From NCBI GenBank assembly GCA_025452255.1, contig CP104974.1, forward strand, positions 3,078,156 through 3,142,155: a DNA stretch of 64,000 bases. Reading direction: 5' to 3'. Position 1 is the stretch's first letter, and each line of letters opens with the position of its first letter. Origin of the DNA: Devosia sp. A8/3-2 (GTDB taxonomy: Bacteria; Pseudomonadota; Alphaproteobacteria; Rhizobiales; Devosiaceae). The translations under genes were made by a program, and so were the position numbers. The notes beneath the pieces were generated by a model. That model ran no database searches, was not told where the DNA came from, and was given only the letters and a program-made list of their open reading frames with translations. Shown piece after piece: positions 32,448-43,271 of the stretch.

Positions 32448-33406
32448 ATGAGCCAGGTTTCCTCTACTTCCCAAAATGCCGCTGCCGGTGCCCTCTTTAT
32501 GGTCACCGCGAGCCCGGCCTTTGCTGGCACTAATGCACTTCAGTCCGTCCTGCCGTGGCAGTTCGGCATGAGTTCCACCGGCATGGCCTTCTGGCAATAT
32601 GTCATCGCCTCCCTGCTGGCCCTGCCGCTCATTCTGCGGATCGGCGTCGATAAGCTGCGCACGAGGCACCCCTTGGCGCACGAGATCCGCGCTTTCGTGT
32701 CGGCGCTTGGCGTCCATGTCTTCGTCTATGGCTTCGCCTCCGGCGTGCCGATCTGGCAGATGGTGACCCTGCTATCCACCGGCCCGCTGTTCATCATCCC
32801 GGGGTCCACACTGTTCTCGGGCGAGCGCGCTTCTGCCCCCGCATCGTGGCAGCGCTGGTCGGCTTCACCGGCGCCATCATTGTCTCGGGCGTCGGCAGCG
32901 AAGGGCTCACCCGGCACACCCTGATACCCGTCGCCGCTGCCGCCCTTTGGGCAGTTACCGACGTGCTGACGAAATATCTCGCCCGCGAAGAGCCGCCGGA
33001 GACCCTCACGCTTTCCCTGCTCGTATTGGTGACACCCAACCACCTGTTCATTCTGCTGGTGGTGAATGCGCTGGCATGGCTGTCGCCCGCCATTGTCCCT
33101 GCAGAATTGGCCACCGGCTTCCCCTTCCAGCTCCCCACCGGCGCAGGGCTGTGGCTGCTCCTGCTGCTTGGCGCTCTTACGGCCCCGGCGCGATATTTTT
33201 CCAGCTTTGCCTATAAGAAGGCCGATGCGACTTACCTGCAGCCGTTCGGCGATCTGCAAGTGCCATTGAGTGGCCTTATCGGCTGGATTTTCCTCGGTCA
33301 GGTGCCATCGATGTGGTTCTGGCCGGGCGCCGCGCTGATCCCGGCCGCATCCTCGTTCATTCTGTGGAGCGAGACTGAGAAGCGCCACACGCTGAGCGTG
33401 GCTTAG
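32448..33406 (+). CDS. ribN: Riboflavin importer of the EamA/DMT family
   Basis: Ten-span membrane transporter, about 319 residues, starting MSQVSSTSQNAAAGALFMVT with two EamA repeats. The family alone does not give the substrate, but the upstream FMN riboswitch does: RibN of rhizobia is an EamA riboflavin transporter under the same control. A C run shortened at about 32840 splits the frame; the second half begins IVAALVGFTGAIIVSGVGSE. Convergent with the MocA-type gene, 23 bp apart. Confidence 0.85.
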
Positions 33407-33429
33407 CGAGCGAACCCGGAAGCAGACCG

Positions 33430-34561
33430 TTATGAGCGGTCTGCTCCCACCTCCACCCAGCGCTGTTCCTGATGGCTCTGCGCCATGGCATGCACTGTCC
33501 GCTCGATCACCAGCCCCTTGGCAAAATCGATCACCCGGGCCGGCTGCCCGGCAATGGCATTGAGCAATTCGTGGCACTCGATGATCTTGAGATCGTTGAA
33601 GCCCAGCCCATGCCCCGGCGCCGGAATGAACCGGTCATAGGGCGCATGCTGCGGCGCGGTCAGGATGGTCCGATAGCCCCGCTCAGTGCCCGGCCCTTCG
33701 GTGGTATAGAGCTGCAATTCGTTCATCCGCTCCTGATCATAGACAATCGAGCCCTTGGACCCGAAAATCTGCAGCGCAATGCGCCCCTTGCGGCCCCGGG
33801 CCGAGCGGTTGAGCGCCATGACGCCACTGATCCCTTCTGCCCATCTCGAACAGCACGCTGGCAATATCGAAGGTTTCGACGGCGCGGGCCGTGCCCTCCT
33901 TGGTGGGGCGGGTGGGATATGGCTTGGCCAGATGCGCGAAGACCCGCGCCACCGAGCCAAACAGGACATGCAGCAGGCTGAGCGGATGCACGCCGAAATC
34001 GTCCAGCGCGCCATAGCCGGAGCTGGCCTCGCTCTTCCAGTAGAACAGCGCCTCCGGGTCGGCCATGAAGTCCTCGTCCATTTCCAGCCGAACGTGGTTC
34101 ACACTGCCAATCGCCCCCTGCTCCAGCAGCGCCCCGATATGCCGCACCAGTGGGTTCTGAATGTAATTGTAGCCCAGCACAGCCACCTTGCCCGAAGCCT
34201 TGGCCACAGCGGCCATGCGCTCTGCATCGGCCAGCGCCACGGCCATCGGCTTTTCGCACCACACATGCTTGCCGGCCTCAAGCGCGGCGATCGCCATTTC
34301 GGCGTGGAAGGCATTAGGCGTGGTGACCGAAACGACATCCACCTCGGGGTCGGCGATCAATTCGCGCCAATCGCCGGTCGCCTTGGCAAAGCCGAACTCG
34401 TCGGCCTTGGTCTGCGCGATCGCCGCATTCACCTCGGCCAGATGCACCAATCGCGGCTGCGGACCGCTGCCAAACACCGGTTTGACGCTGTTCCGAGCCA
34501 GCGCATGGCACTTGCCCATATAGCCGGTGCCGATCAGCCCGACGCCAATTGATGCTTTCAT
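33430..34561 (-). CDS. Gfo/Idh/MocA family oxidoreductase (inositol/rhizopine dehydrogenase-like)
   Basis: NAD(P)-dependent sugar or inositol dehydrogenase of about 377 residues; GGAGGACGGA precedes ATG. It starts MKASIGVGLIGTGYMGKCHA; the catalytic HVWCEKPMAVALADA is near residue 95 and GALDDFGVHPLSLLHVLFGS near 185. An extra base at about 33848 (TTCG read as TTCTG) splits it. It is divergent from the RpiR regulator with an operator-like palindrome between, so it belongs to the inositol regulon. The precise substrate (inositol isomer, inosose or inosamine) is inference. Confidence 0.85.
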
Positions 34562-34581
34562 TCCGTCCTCCACTCCACTCG

Positions 34582-34623
34582 AAATGGATATGCCATTTGT
34601 TCTATTTTCGGAATAGGCTTTCT
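34582..34623. promoter_or_regulatory. Candidate operator region between the MocA-type gene and iolR
   Basis: AAATGG, ATATG, CCATTT is a perfect inverted repeat (34582-34598). GGAATAGGCTTTCT (34610-34623) fits GGAA-N6-TTCC with one mismatch. Both sit in the 119 bp divergent promoter region, suitable for autoregulation. Confidence 0.4.
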
Positions 34624-34680
34624 AATAGCACTTGATTGGTGGGGCGGATTGGGGATTATGGGGGCAAAAAGGGGGATGTG

Positions 34681-35513
34681 ATGGTCGAGAAGATGCAGCC
34701 GCCGGCAGATTTTGATGCGTTGCGGGGAGCAATTCTCGAGCGCAAGGGCGAATTGCCGAAGCGGCTGACGCAGGTTGCCGCCTATGCACTGGACCATCCT
34801 GACGAGATCGCTTTCGGCACGGCGGCCAGCATTGCGGAATCGGCCGAGGTGCAACCCTCGACGCTGGTGCGCTTTGCCCAGCACTTTGGCTTTGAGGGTT
34901 TTTCGGGGCTGCAATTGCTGTTCCGCGCCCGCCTGCGCGAACGCACGTCATCCTATGAAGACCGGCTGCGGACGCTGGAGCACAATGGCGCGGCTTTGGC
35001 CGAGAGCACCACGATTTTCAACGGTTTCGCCGCAGCCGCACACTGCTCGCTCGATGCCCTCGCGGCAGCGGTAGACCCCGACGCCTTCGAGCGCACCGTG
35101 ACTTTGCTGGCCAATGCCGAAACGATTTATCTCATCGCCAAGCGGCGCTCCTACCCCATCAGCAGCTATATGGCCTATGCCTTTGGCAAGCTGAAGGTGA
35201 AGTATCAATTGGTCGGCACGGCGGCCGGTATCGACGACGACATGCTGGCCATGGCGACGCCGCACGATGCCGCCTTTGCCATCAGCTTTTCGCCTTATGC
35301 CTCCGAAAGCGCCACCCGAGCGCGGGCGATGGCGTCGTGGGGATTCCCGTCGTGTCGCTGACCGATTCTGGCTTTTCGCCGCTGGCCGAGTGTTCGCGCG
35401 AATGGTTTGAGGTGGTGGAGGCTGACCATGCCGGGTTCCGCTCGCTTTCGGCCAGCATGGCCTTTGCCATGGCCCTCACCGTTTCCATCGCCGAGAAGCG
35501 TCGGCGGCACTGA
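34681..35513 (+). CDS. iolR: RpiR-family transcriptional regulator, probable IolR
   Basis: Repressor with an N-terminal HTH (FGTAASIAESAEVQPSTLVR, about residues 45-70) and a C-terminal SIS sugar-phosphate-sensing domain (IYLIAKRRSYPISSYMAYAF, about 150-170). Start ATG of MVEKMQPPADFDALRGAILE follows GGGGG at 7 bp. A deletion near 35322 breaks the last third; the repaired protein is about 278 residues. It stands between the MocA-type gene and iolC-D-E-B, the rhizobial arrangement in which IolR represses inositol genes and is relieved by an inositol catabolite. Confidence 0.85.
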
Positions 35514-35553
35514 TGTCACAGCTTTGCCGCGGTGATGGTGCATTCTAACGTTT

Positions 35554-35599
35554 GGAATGAACATTCCATGTTGACGAATTGCCGGAACCCATGTTTCAT
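35554..35599 (+). promoter_or_regulatory. IolR-type operator and promoter of iolC
   Basis: GGAATGAACATTCC (fits the published rhizobial IolR site GGAA-N6-TTCC), then 3 bases, TTGACG, 17 bases, TTTCAT. An identical layout precedes the transporter operon at 49 kb. iolC starts 66 bp further on. Confidence 0.75.
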
Positions 35600-35664
35600 A
35601 TTCGCCAGCGCCGGACAGGCGCAGGAATAGCAAGCGACCGGCGCAAGCCGACGGGAGGACCGGA

Positions 35665-37588
35665 TTGACGAATGCGCAGCCGGGCCACGGGAGCCAGACG
35701 CTCGACGTCATCACCATCGGCCGCGCCTCGGTGGACCTCTACGGCCAGCAAATCGGCACCGAGCTTGAAGATATTGGCAGTTTTGCCAAATCGGTTGGCG
35801 GGTGCCCCGCCAATATCTCCATCGGCACCGCGCGGCTGGGGCTCAAATCGGCGCTGATCACCCGTGTCGGCAATGAGCAGATGGGCCGCTTCATCCGCGA
35901 ACAACTGGTGCGCGAAGGCGTCGACACCGCCGGCATCGCCACCGACAAGGAGCGCCTGACCGCGCTCGTGCTGCTATCGGTCGAGGCCGAGGGCGTCTCT
36001 CCGATGATTTTCTACCGCACCGATTGCGCTGACATGGCGCTGTCGGAAGAGGACATCTCGGAAGCCCACATCGCCTCAGCCCGCGCCATCGTCGTCACCG
36101 GTACCCATTTCTCGCGCCCCAATAGCGAAGCGGCGCAGAAGAAGGCCATCCGCTTTGCCAAGGCGCATGGCGGCAAAGTGGTGTTCGACATCGATTATCG
36201 CCCCAATCTATGGGGTCTTGCCGGGCATGAGGCCGGGTTTGAGCGCTATGTCGCGTCGGATCATGTGTCGCAGAAATACAAATCCGTGCTGCCCGATTGC
36301 GACCTCGTGGTCGGCACCGAAGAAGAAGTGCTGATCGCCTCGGGCGAGGCCGATCTGCCGGCAGCCCTGAAGACCATTCGCTCGCTGACCGCGGCGACTA
36401 TCGTGCTCAAGCGCGGCGCCATGGGCTGCATCGTCTATAACGACGCCATTCCCGACGATCTGGAAGACGGTATTGTCGGCGCGGGCTTTCCCATCGAGGT
36501 CTATAATGTGCTGGGGGCCGGCGACGCCTTCATGTCGGGCTTCCTGCGCGGCTGGCTCAAGGGCGAGGACCTCAAGACATCTGCGACTGGGCCAATGCCT
36601 GCGGCGCTTTTGCGGTGTCGCGCCTGATGTGTTCGCCGGAATATCCGAGCTGGACCGAGCTTGAGAGCTTCCTCAGCAAGGGCAGCACCAAGCGCGCCCT
36701 GCGCAATGACGACAATCTCAACCACATCCACTGGGCCACGACCCGCCGCCGGCAATGGCCCAAGCTGATGGCGCTGGCCATCGACCATCGCAGCCAGCTT
36801 GAGGACATGCCCGGCGCCAAGGAAGACTCCATTGCCGCATTCAAGGTGCTGGCCGTGGAAGCTGCCGCGCGCTTGCCAATGGCCGTCCCGGCTTCGGCAT
36901 GCTGCTCGATGACAAGCATGGCCGCAAGGCGCTGTTTGCCGCCGAAGCCAAGGGTTTTTGGCTCGCCCGCCCGGTGGAACTGCCCGGCTCACGCCCGCTG
37001 CGCTTTGAATTTTCGCAGGACCTTGGTTCGCGCCTGCTCGATTGGCCGGTGGAGCATTGCCTCAAAGTGTTGTGCTTCTTCCATCCCGACGATCCGGCCG
37101 CGCTCAAGGCCGAGCAAATCGACAAGCTGCAAGCCGCCCATGATGCCGCCCGCAAGATCGGCCGCGATATCCTGATTGAAATCATCGCCAGCAAGCATGG
37201 CGAACTCAAAGCCGACACCACGGCCCGCGCGCTGACCGAACTTTACGATGCGGGCCTCAAGCCCGATTGGTGGAAGCTCGAGCCGCAGGCCGACCGGTGC
37301 CACTGGGCCGCGGTGGACGCGGTGATCGAAGCGCGCGACCCCTTCTGTCGGGGCGTGGTACTGCTGGGGCTCGAAGCCCCACAAGCGGCGCTGGAAGCCG
37401 GCTTTGCGGCCGCGCATGCCTCGCGCACGGTCAAGGGCTTTGCCGTGGGCCGCACGATTTTTGCCGAAGCGGCGCGGAAATGGCTGCTGGGCGAGATCAG
37501 CGACGAAGACGCCGTGGCCGACATGGCGCGGCGGTTTGGGGCGCTGGTAGAGATTTGGGAGCGGCTGGGGGAGACGAAGGCGGCTTGA
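35665..37588 (+). CDS. iolC: 5-dehydro-2-deoxygluconokinase with C-terminal DUF2090 domain
   Basis: Phosphorylates 5-dehydro-2-deoxygluconate in inositol breakdown. TTG is chosen as start because GGGAGG lies 8 bp upstream (TNAQPGHGSQTLDVITIGRA). The PfkB kinase part (residues 1-325) has VGGCPANISIGTARLG and NVLGAGDAFMSGF with the catalytic Asp. The second half, from about residue 340, is DUF2090 (MALAIDHRSQLEDMPG, PDWWKLEPQ), an aldolase-like domain found fused to IolC in alphaproteobacteria. Frameshifts at about 36588 and 36870 are run shortenings. The repaired length is about 641 residues. Confidence 0.92.
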
Positions 37589-37605
37589 GAATAGCCCTGC
37601 CCGTC

Positions 37606-37704
37606 TCCTCCCACGGTGTCATCCCTGCAAAGCGGGGACCTCCGTTTGGGATGGCGAGAAGAAAACAGAGGTTCCCGCTTTCGCGGGAATGACATTGTGG
37701 TGGG
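37606..37704. repeat. Intergenic palindromic repeat, family A variant
   Basis: GTGTCATCCCTGCAAAGCGG and GTTCCCGCTTTCGCGGGAAT arms with the same CACGGTGTCAT/ATGACA ends as family A. A half copy of this variant is at 51.4 kb. Confidence 0.8.
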
Positions 37705-37765
37705 ACGTAACACCGAGGCGGATGAGGGATAGCTTCAGCCGCGACAGAATATTGGAGGACGGCCC

Positions 37766-39615
37766 ATGAGCCAGAACACGATCCGACTAACCATGGCGCA
37801 GGCTGTTGCGCGGTTTCTGACCATGCAGAAGACCGTGATTGATGGCGAGACGGTGCCGATTTTTGGCGGGGTGTTTGCCATTTTCGGGCATGGCAATGTG
37901 GCCGGTGTGGGTGAAGCGCTGCATGGCATCAAGGACACGCTGCCGACCTACCGGGCACAGAATGAGCAGGGCATGGCCAATGCGGCGATTGCCTTTGCCA
38001 AGGCCAGTTTCCGCCAACGTTTCATGGCGTGTACCAGCTCGATCGGGCCGGGCGCGCTGAATATGGTGACAGCGGCGGCCCCGGCGCATGTCAACCGCCT
38101 GCCCGTATTGCTGCTCCCCGGCGATGTCTTTGCCAATCGCCTGCCCGACCCGGTCTTGCAGCAGGTGGAGGACTGGGGCGATGGCAGTGTTACTGCCAAT
38201 GATTGCTTCAAGCCGGTCAGCCGCTATTTCTGACCGCATCACGCGGCCCGAACAGATCATTCCTGCCTTGCGCCGCGCCATGCAGGTGCTGACCGATCCG
38301 GCCGAATGCGGCCCGGTGACGCTCAGCCTCTGCCGGGATGTGCAGGCGGAAGCCTATGATTATCCCGAGAGCTTTTTTGCTGAAAAGGTATGGGTGCCCC
38401 GCCGGGTAATGCCCGATGCGGAGGAATTTGCAGCGGCGGCCGCGGCTTTGCGCATGGCCAAGAAGCCGGTCATTATCGCTGGCGGTGGCGTGCTCTACTC
38501 GCAAGCCACGGAGTCCCTGCGCACCTTCGCCGAAGCCCATGGCATTCCGGTGATGGAAACGCAGGCGGGCAAGAGCTCCCTGCCCCATGACCATCGCCTC
38601 AATATGGGTTCGGTTGGCGTTACCGGTTCGTCGGCCTCCAATGCGCTGGCTGTTGATGCCGATGTGGTGCTGGCGGTGGGCACGCGGCTGCAGGATTTCA
38701 CCACCGGCTCTCGGGCGCTGTTTCAAAATCCCGATCTCAAGATCATCGGGCTCAATGTGCAGCCCTTCGACGCCCATAAGCATAATGGCATGCCGCTGGT
38801 GGCCGATGCGCAGGTGGGCCTCGACGCGCTCCATGCGGCGCTGCCGGGCTGGATCGTCGAGGACGAGTGGAGCGAAAAGGCCGAAACCGGCAAGGAGGAA
38901 TGGCTGATCGCCGCCGACAAGGCGACCGCGACGACCAATGCCGAATTGCCCTCCGATGCCCAGTCATCGGCGCCGTACAGCGCGCCCGTGAAAACGCTAC
39001 GCTGGTCTGCGCCGCCGGTGGCCTGCCGGGCAGAATTGCACAAGCTGTGGAAGGCCGGCAAGCCGGGCAGCTACCATCTCGAATATGGTTTTTCGACCAT
39101 GGGTTACGAGATTGCCGGCGGGCTGGGCGTGAAGCTGGCGCGGCCGCAGGACGATGTGATCGTCATGGTGGGCGATGGCAGCTATATGATGCTGAACTCC
39201 GAGATCGCCAGCTCGATCATGCTGGGCGCCAAGCTCACCATCGTGCTGCTCGACAATGCCGGCTATGGCTGCATCAACCGGCTGCAAATGGCCACGGGCG
39301 GCGCCAACTTCAACAATCTGTTGAAGGACACCCACCATGTCACTCTGCCCGGAATCGATTTTGCCGCCCATGCCGCCGCGATGGGTGCCGTGTCGCGCAA
39401 GGTGAGTTCTGATCGCCGAGCTGGAAACCGCGCTGCAGGAAACCGAAAGCGTCGAGCGAACCACGGTGATCGTGATCGATACAGACGCGCTGATTACCAC
39501 CGATGAAGGTGGCTATTGGTGGGATGTGGCGGTGCCGGAAGTGAGCGACCGGCCGCAGGTAAATGCGGCCCACGAGGGCTATGTGAAGGCGCTTAAGGCG
39601 CAGCGGGCGGGGTAA
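37766..39615 (+). CDS. iolD: 3D-(3,5/4)-trihydroxycyclohexane-1,2-dione acylhydrolase
   Basis: ThDP-dependent ring-opening hydrolase of inositol catabolism. It starts MSQNTIRLTMAQAVARFLTM; the substrate half has GHGNVAGVGEALHG near residue 40, and the ThDP/Mg motif GDGSYMMLNSEIASSIMLGA is near 470, followed by LLDNAGYGCINRLQ. Frameshifts: 38231 and 39410 (TCGA insertions), 38968 (CCAGG lost G) and 39030 (CG insertion). The last two leave about 20 wrong residues in the open frame. The repaired length is about 616 residues. Confidence 0.94.
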
Positions 39616-39626
39616 TCCCGAGATCG

Positions 39627-39742
39627 GAATACCCCCTCCTAGCCTCCCCCTGATAGGGGGAGGAACCGCGTGGTGGGTGTTGAAAGATTTACGAAAGCCC
39701 CAATCTGTCCCTCCCCTATCAGGGGAGGCTAGGAGGGGGTAC
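39627..39742. repeat. Intergenic palindromic repeat, family C
   Basis: TACCCCCTCCTAGCCTCCCC and complement, with the same ends as the copy near 31.6 kb but a different centre. It lies between iolD and iolE in what should be one transcript. Confidence 0.85.
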
Positions 39743-39769
39743 TAGGCGCGAATGCGCAGGAGAGACGAA

Positions 39770-40686
39770 TTGAAAGCCAAACTCGGCATGTCGCCCATCG
39801 CGTGGTGGAACGACGATCTGGTGGAACTCAGCGATGATGTGTCGCTGGAAGAATGCCTGCGCCAGTCGCGCTCGGCCGGGTTTACCGGCATGGAAAAGGG
39901 CCGCCGCTTTCCGGACGATCCCGATGTGATGCTGCCCATCCTGCGCGCAGCTGACGTGACCCTCTGCGGCGGCTGGTTTTCCGGCACGCTGGTCGACGAG
40001 GAATTGGCGGTCAACAAGGCGCGCATTGCCCCGATGATCGAGCTGTTCAAGGCGGTCAATGCGCCCTGCATCGTTTATGGCGAAGTGGGCCGCTCCATTC
40101 AGGGTAAGCGCGAAATCCCGCTGGCGCAGAAGGCCAAGCTGGGCGACGACGAGATGAAGGCCTATGCCAAAAGGTCACCGAATTTGGCGAATGGTGTGCC
40201 GATCAGGGCATGCCGCTGAGCTATCACCACCATATGGCCGCTGTAGTCGAGACCGAGCCGGAGCTGGATGCGTTCATGAAAGCATCGGGCACGGGCATTC
40301 CGCTGCTGCTCGATGCGGGGCATCTGGCCTTTGCCGGTGGCGATGTGTTGCGGGCCATCGACAATCACCATGCAAGGATCAGCCATGTGCATGTGAAGGA
40401 TATTCGCCGCTCGGTGGTGGATGGGCTGGATCGGACCAAGCAGAGCTTTCTCGATGCGGTGGCGCTGGGCGCCTTCACCGTGCCGGGCGATGGCTCGCTG
40501 GATTTTGGCGCCATCGTGCAGAAGTTCGCCGATTATGGCTATGAGGGCTGGTTTGTCGTCGAGGCCGAGCAGGACCCCAAAGCCAATCCGCCGCTGCGTA
40601 TGGCGCAGGTGGGGCACAAGGAGCTCATGCGCGTGATGAATGCCGCCGGTTACACCGTCGAGACCGAGGGCTTTCCCAAGGGGTGA
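39770..40686 (+). CDS. iolE: Inosose dehydratase
   Basis: Dehydrates scyllo-inosose to the trione. The TTG start follows AGGAGAGACGAA, a strong ribosome-binding site; the product begins KAKLGMSPIAWWNDDLVELS. The TIM-barrel motifs GFTGMEKGRRFP and LLDAGHLAFAGGD, then SHVHVKDIR with metal-binding residues, are present. An A run shortened at about 40170 breaks the frame (true join AYAKKVTEFGEW). The repaired length is about 305 residues. Confidence 0.92.
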
Positions 40687-40747
40687 GTTTTCGCGCCACG
40701 ATATGCTAAAGGCTGGTCAGATTTCTTAAAAACAAGGCGGATCAGTT

Positions 40748-40993
40748 TTGAAAGCAGACGACCTTAAATGGTTCAAGCCCCTGTGGCGGCGCGTTGCCAT
40801 CACCGGGTTTCTGGCGGTGTGGTGCGCCCGGGAATGGATATTCAATCAGGAGCCATTCTGGGGCGTGCTGGTGGGCGCGGCTTTGCTCTATTCGCTGTAC
40901 AATTTCTTTTACGCCTTCCCCAAGGAGGAGCCCCTCGATGAGCAATCCCAATCTGCGCGTCCGCCCGAAGGCGAAGACGGGCCCGGTTCATGA
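40748..40993 (+). CDS. DUF3329-like small membrane protein
   Basis: An 81-residue protein from TTG (AAGGCGG upstream) with KPLWRRVAITGFLAVWCARE and a second span GVLVGAALLYSLYNFFYAF. This resembles the DUF3329 family of two-span proteins; no function is known. Its last 56 bp overlap the start of iolB, whose ribosome-binding site lies inside it, so translation may be coupled. Confidence 0.65.
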   Translation: MKADDLKWFKPLWRRVAITGFLAVWCAREWIFNQEPFWGVLVGAALLYSLYNFFYAFPKEEPLDEQSQSARPPEGEDGPGS

Positions 40994-41738
40994 TGTAAAT
41001 CCGGCCAGTGCCGGCTGGACCTATGTGGGCTTTGCCCTGCACAAGCTGGTGGCCGGCGAAGTAACCGGCGGCGAAGCCGGGGATCGCGAGCTTTGCTCGG
41101 TGCTGGTCAGCGGCAAGGCGCGCATTTCGGTCGATGGCGTGGATTTCGGCGAGATCGGCGAGCGCATGAGCCCGTTCGAGGGCGCGCCCCGGGCAGTCTA
41201 TGTGCCCGGGAGCAGCGAATGGGCGGTCGATGCGACCACGGCGCTGGAGCTGGCAGTGTGTGCGGCACCGGGCGGCGGGGATTACAAGGCCAAGTTGATC
41301 CCGCCGGGGACCCATCCGCGCCTATCGCGCGGCAAGGGCGCCAATATCAGGCATGTCTACAATATCATGCCAGAGGACGATAATTCGGCCCATTCGCTGC
41401 TGGTGGTGGAAGTGATCACCCCGCAGGGCAATACCTCGTCCTATCCGCCGCATAAGCATGACCGGGACAACCTGCCCCACGAAAGCCAGCTGGAAGAGAC
41501 CTATTTCCACCGCCTCAATCCGCCACAGGGCTTTGCCATGCAGCGGGTCTATACCGATGACCGCAGCCTTGATGAGGCGCTGGTGATTGAGGATGGCGAC
41601 GTGACGCTGGTGCCCAAGGGCTATCACCCGGTGGCGACCACGGCGGGGTATGATCTGTATTATCTCAATGTGATGGCTGGGCCCAAACGGGTGTGGAAGT
41701 TCCACAATGCGCCGGAACATGAGTGGTTGTTGAAGTAA
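40938..41738 (+). CDS. iolB: 5-deoxy-glucuronate isomerase
   Basis: Isomerises 5-deoxy-glucuronate to 5-dehydro-2-deoxygluconate, the IolC substrate. GGAGGAG precedes ATG of MSNPNLRVRPKAKTGPVHDV. It has the double cupin fold; the metal site lies in SSYPPHKHDRDNLPHESQLE, and VPKGYHPVATTAGYDLYYLN is the second conserved block. Intact at 266 residues. Last gene of the plus-strand iol operon, followed by two repeat elements. Confidence 0.94.
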   Translation: MSNPNLRVRPKAKTGPVHDVNPASAGWTYVGFALHKLVAGEVTGGEAGDRELCSVLVSGKARISVDGVDFGEIGERMSPFEGAPRAVYVPGSSEWAVDATTALELAVCAAPGGGDYKAKLIPPGTHPRLSRGKGANIRHVYNIMPEDDNSAHSLLVVEVITPQGNTSSYPPHKHDRDNLPHESQLEETYFHRLNPPQGFAMQRVYTDDRSLDEALVIEDGDVTLVPKGYHPVATTAGYDLYYLNVMAGPKRVWKFHNAPEHEWLLK

Positions 41739-41757
41739 GGGGCACAATGCCTTCTCA

Positions 41758-41876
41758 CCCACGGTGTCATTCCGGCGCAGGCCGGAATCCATGCTGTGCT
41801 CTCTCCCCACATTCGATGTGTTGATGGCCTTCAGCATGGATTCCGGCCTGCGCCGGGATGACACGGTGGGTTGAAC
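41758..41876. repeat. Intergenic palindromic repeat, family A
   Basis: CACGGTGTCATTCCGGCGCA and TGCGCCGGGATGACACGGTG arms, nearly identical to the copies at 3.6 and 6.7 kb. It is located in the convergent gap between iolB and iolG. Confidence 0.85.
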
Positions 41877-41907
41877 GGGATTGGTGCAAATCTCCCCTCC
41901 CCACCGC

Positions 41908-41994
41908 ATCTTCCTCGGGCTTGACCCGAGGACCTTCCGCCGCTTGTACCGTGTTGGGAGTGGCCCTCGGGTCAAGCCCGAGGGAGAACGGTGG
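41908..41994. repeat. Intergenic palindromic repeat, family B
   Basis: TTCCTCGGGCTTGACCCGAG and GGCCCTCGGGTCAAGCCCGA around a 45 bp centre with CCGCCGCTTGTACCG. Confidence 0.85.
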
Positions 41995-42030
41995 GTGGGA
42001 AGCGCGAGGTACACCCGCGCGCCTGGGGGC

Positions 42031-43070
42031 TTAGCGCCCCTGGAACGTCGACTTGTCAGCCAACACCCCAAGCACTTCACTGACCTTTACAGCCCGGCCT
42101 TCCTTCACCGACTTCAGCGCCGCATCAGCCAGCGCCAGTGCAATCAAACCATCCAAACCACTCGGCGAAGCCGGAGATTTTGATTCAACCGCATCCACGA
42201 AGGTGCTGATTTCACGCGCATAAGCGTCGGTGTAGCGGGTCATGAAGAAGTCGTGCAGCGGCGGGCGGGTATAGCCCGTGGCATTTGCGACTTCGATGGA
42301 AACCGGCCGCTGGTTTTCCGCCGAGACGGCACCCTTGGAGCCGTGCACTTCGATGCGCTGGTCATAGCCATAGGTGGCGCGGCGCGAGTTGGAGATGGTG
42401 GCGTGCTTGCCCGAGGCGGTCGAGAGCATGACCGAAACGCTGTCATAATCGCCGGCGGCGCCAATGGCCGGATCGACCAGGACGGAGGCCCGGGCGGTGA
42501 CGGTATCGATCTCTTCGCCGAGCAGGAACCGGGCCATGTCGAAATCGTGGATAGTCATGTCGTGGAAAATGCCGCCCGAGCGCTTGATATAGTCGACCGG
42601 TGGAGCGCCGGGGTCGCGCGAGACGATGGTGACCATTTCCACAGCGCCGATTTCGCCCTTGGCGATCACGTCATGCACGGCCATGAAATGGGGATCGAAA
42701 CGGCGATTGAAGCCGACCATGAGGGTGGCGCCTTCGGCATCGACCACCTTGAGGCAGGCCTTGACGCGCTCGACATTGAGGTCGATCGGCTTCTCGCAGA
42801 AGATGGCCTTGCCGGCGCGGGAGAACTGCTCGATCAGATCGGCATGGGTGTCGGTGGGCGTGCAGATGACCACGGCGTCAATGTCGGCTGAGGACAAGAT
42901 TTGCTCAATGGTGCGGACTTCTGCAGCCATATTGGCCGGCGATATCGGTGGCGGCCTTTTCGAAGGCATCGGCCACGGCCACCAGCTGGGCGGTTGGATT
43001 GGACGAGATGGCCTTGGCATGCACCTTGCCGATGCGGCCGGCGCCGAGCAGGCCAGAAACGAACAGTCAT
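42031..43070 (-). CDS. iolG: myo-Inositol 2-dehydrogenase
   Basis: Oxidises myo-inositol to scyllo-inosose, the first catabolic step. The reconstructed start is MTVRFGLLGAGRIGKVHAKA (Rossmann glycines); the motif IFCEKPIDLNVE is near residue 97 and GGIFHDMTIHDFDMARFLLG near 170 holds the catalytic Asp/His. Extra bases at 43055 and 42926 (both TTCG read as TTCTG) break the first 50 residues. The repaired length is about 345 residues. It is the last gene after the inositol-type ABC permease on the minus strand. Confidence 0.92.
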
Positions 43071-43159
43071 TTGATAGTCTCCGGGTAGTGGCGCCGGGAG
43101 GGGCGCGATGCTTAGACAAAATGCTTGGGCGGATATCCGAGACGCCTCATCCACCGCGC

Positions 43160-43245
43160 CTTCCTCGGGCTTGACCCGAGGACCTCTCACCGCTTGTGCC
43201 GGACTTGGAATGGCCCTCGGGTCAAGCCCGAGGGAGGCGCGGTGA
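43160..43245. repeat. Intergenic palindromic repeat, family B
   Basis: Same arms as at 41.9 kb, with a 45 bp centre (CTCACCGCTTGTGCCGGACT). It separates the ABC permease and iolG within one minus-strand operon. Confidence 0.85.
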
Positions 43246-43271
43246 TGGTTTTGGCATGGAGGAACGACAAA

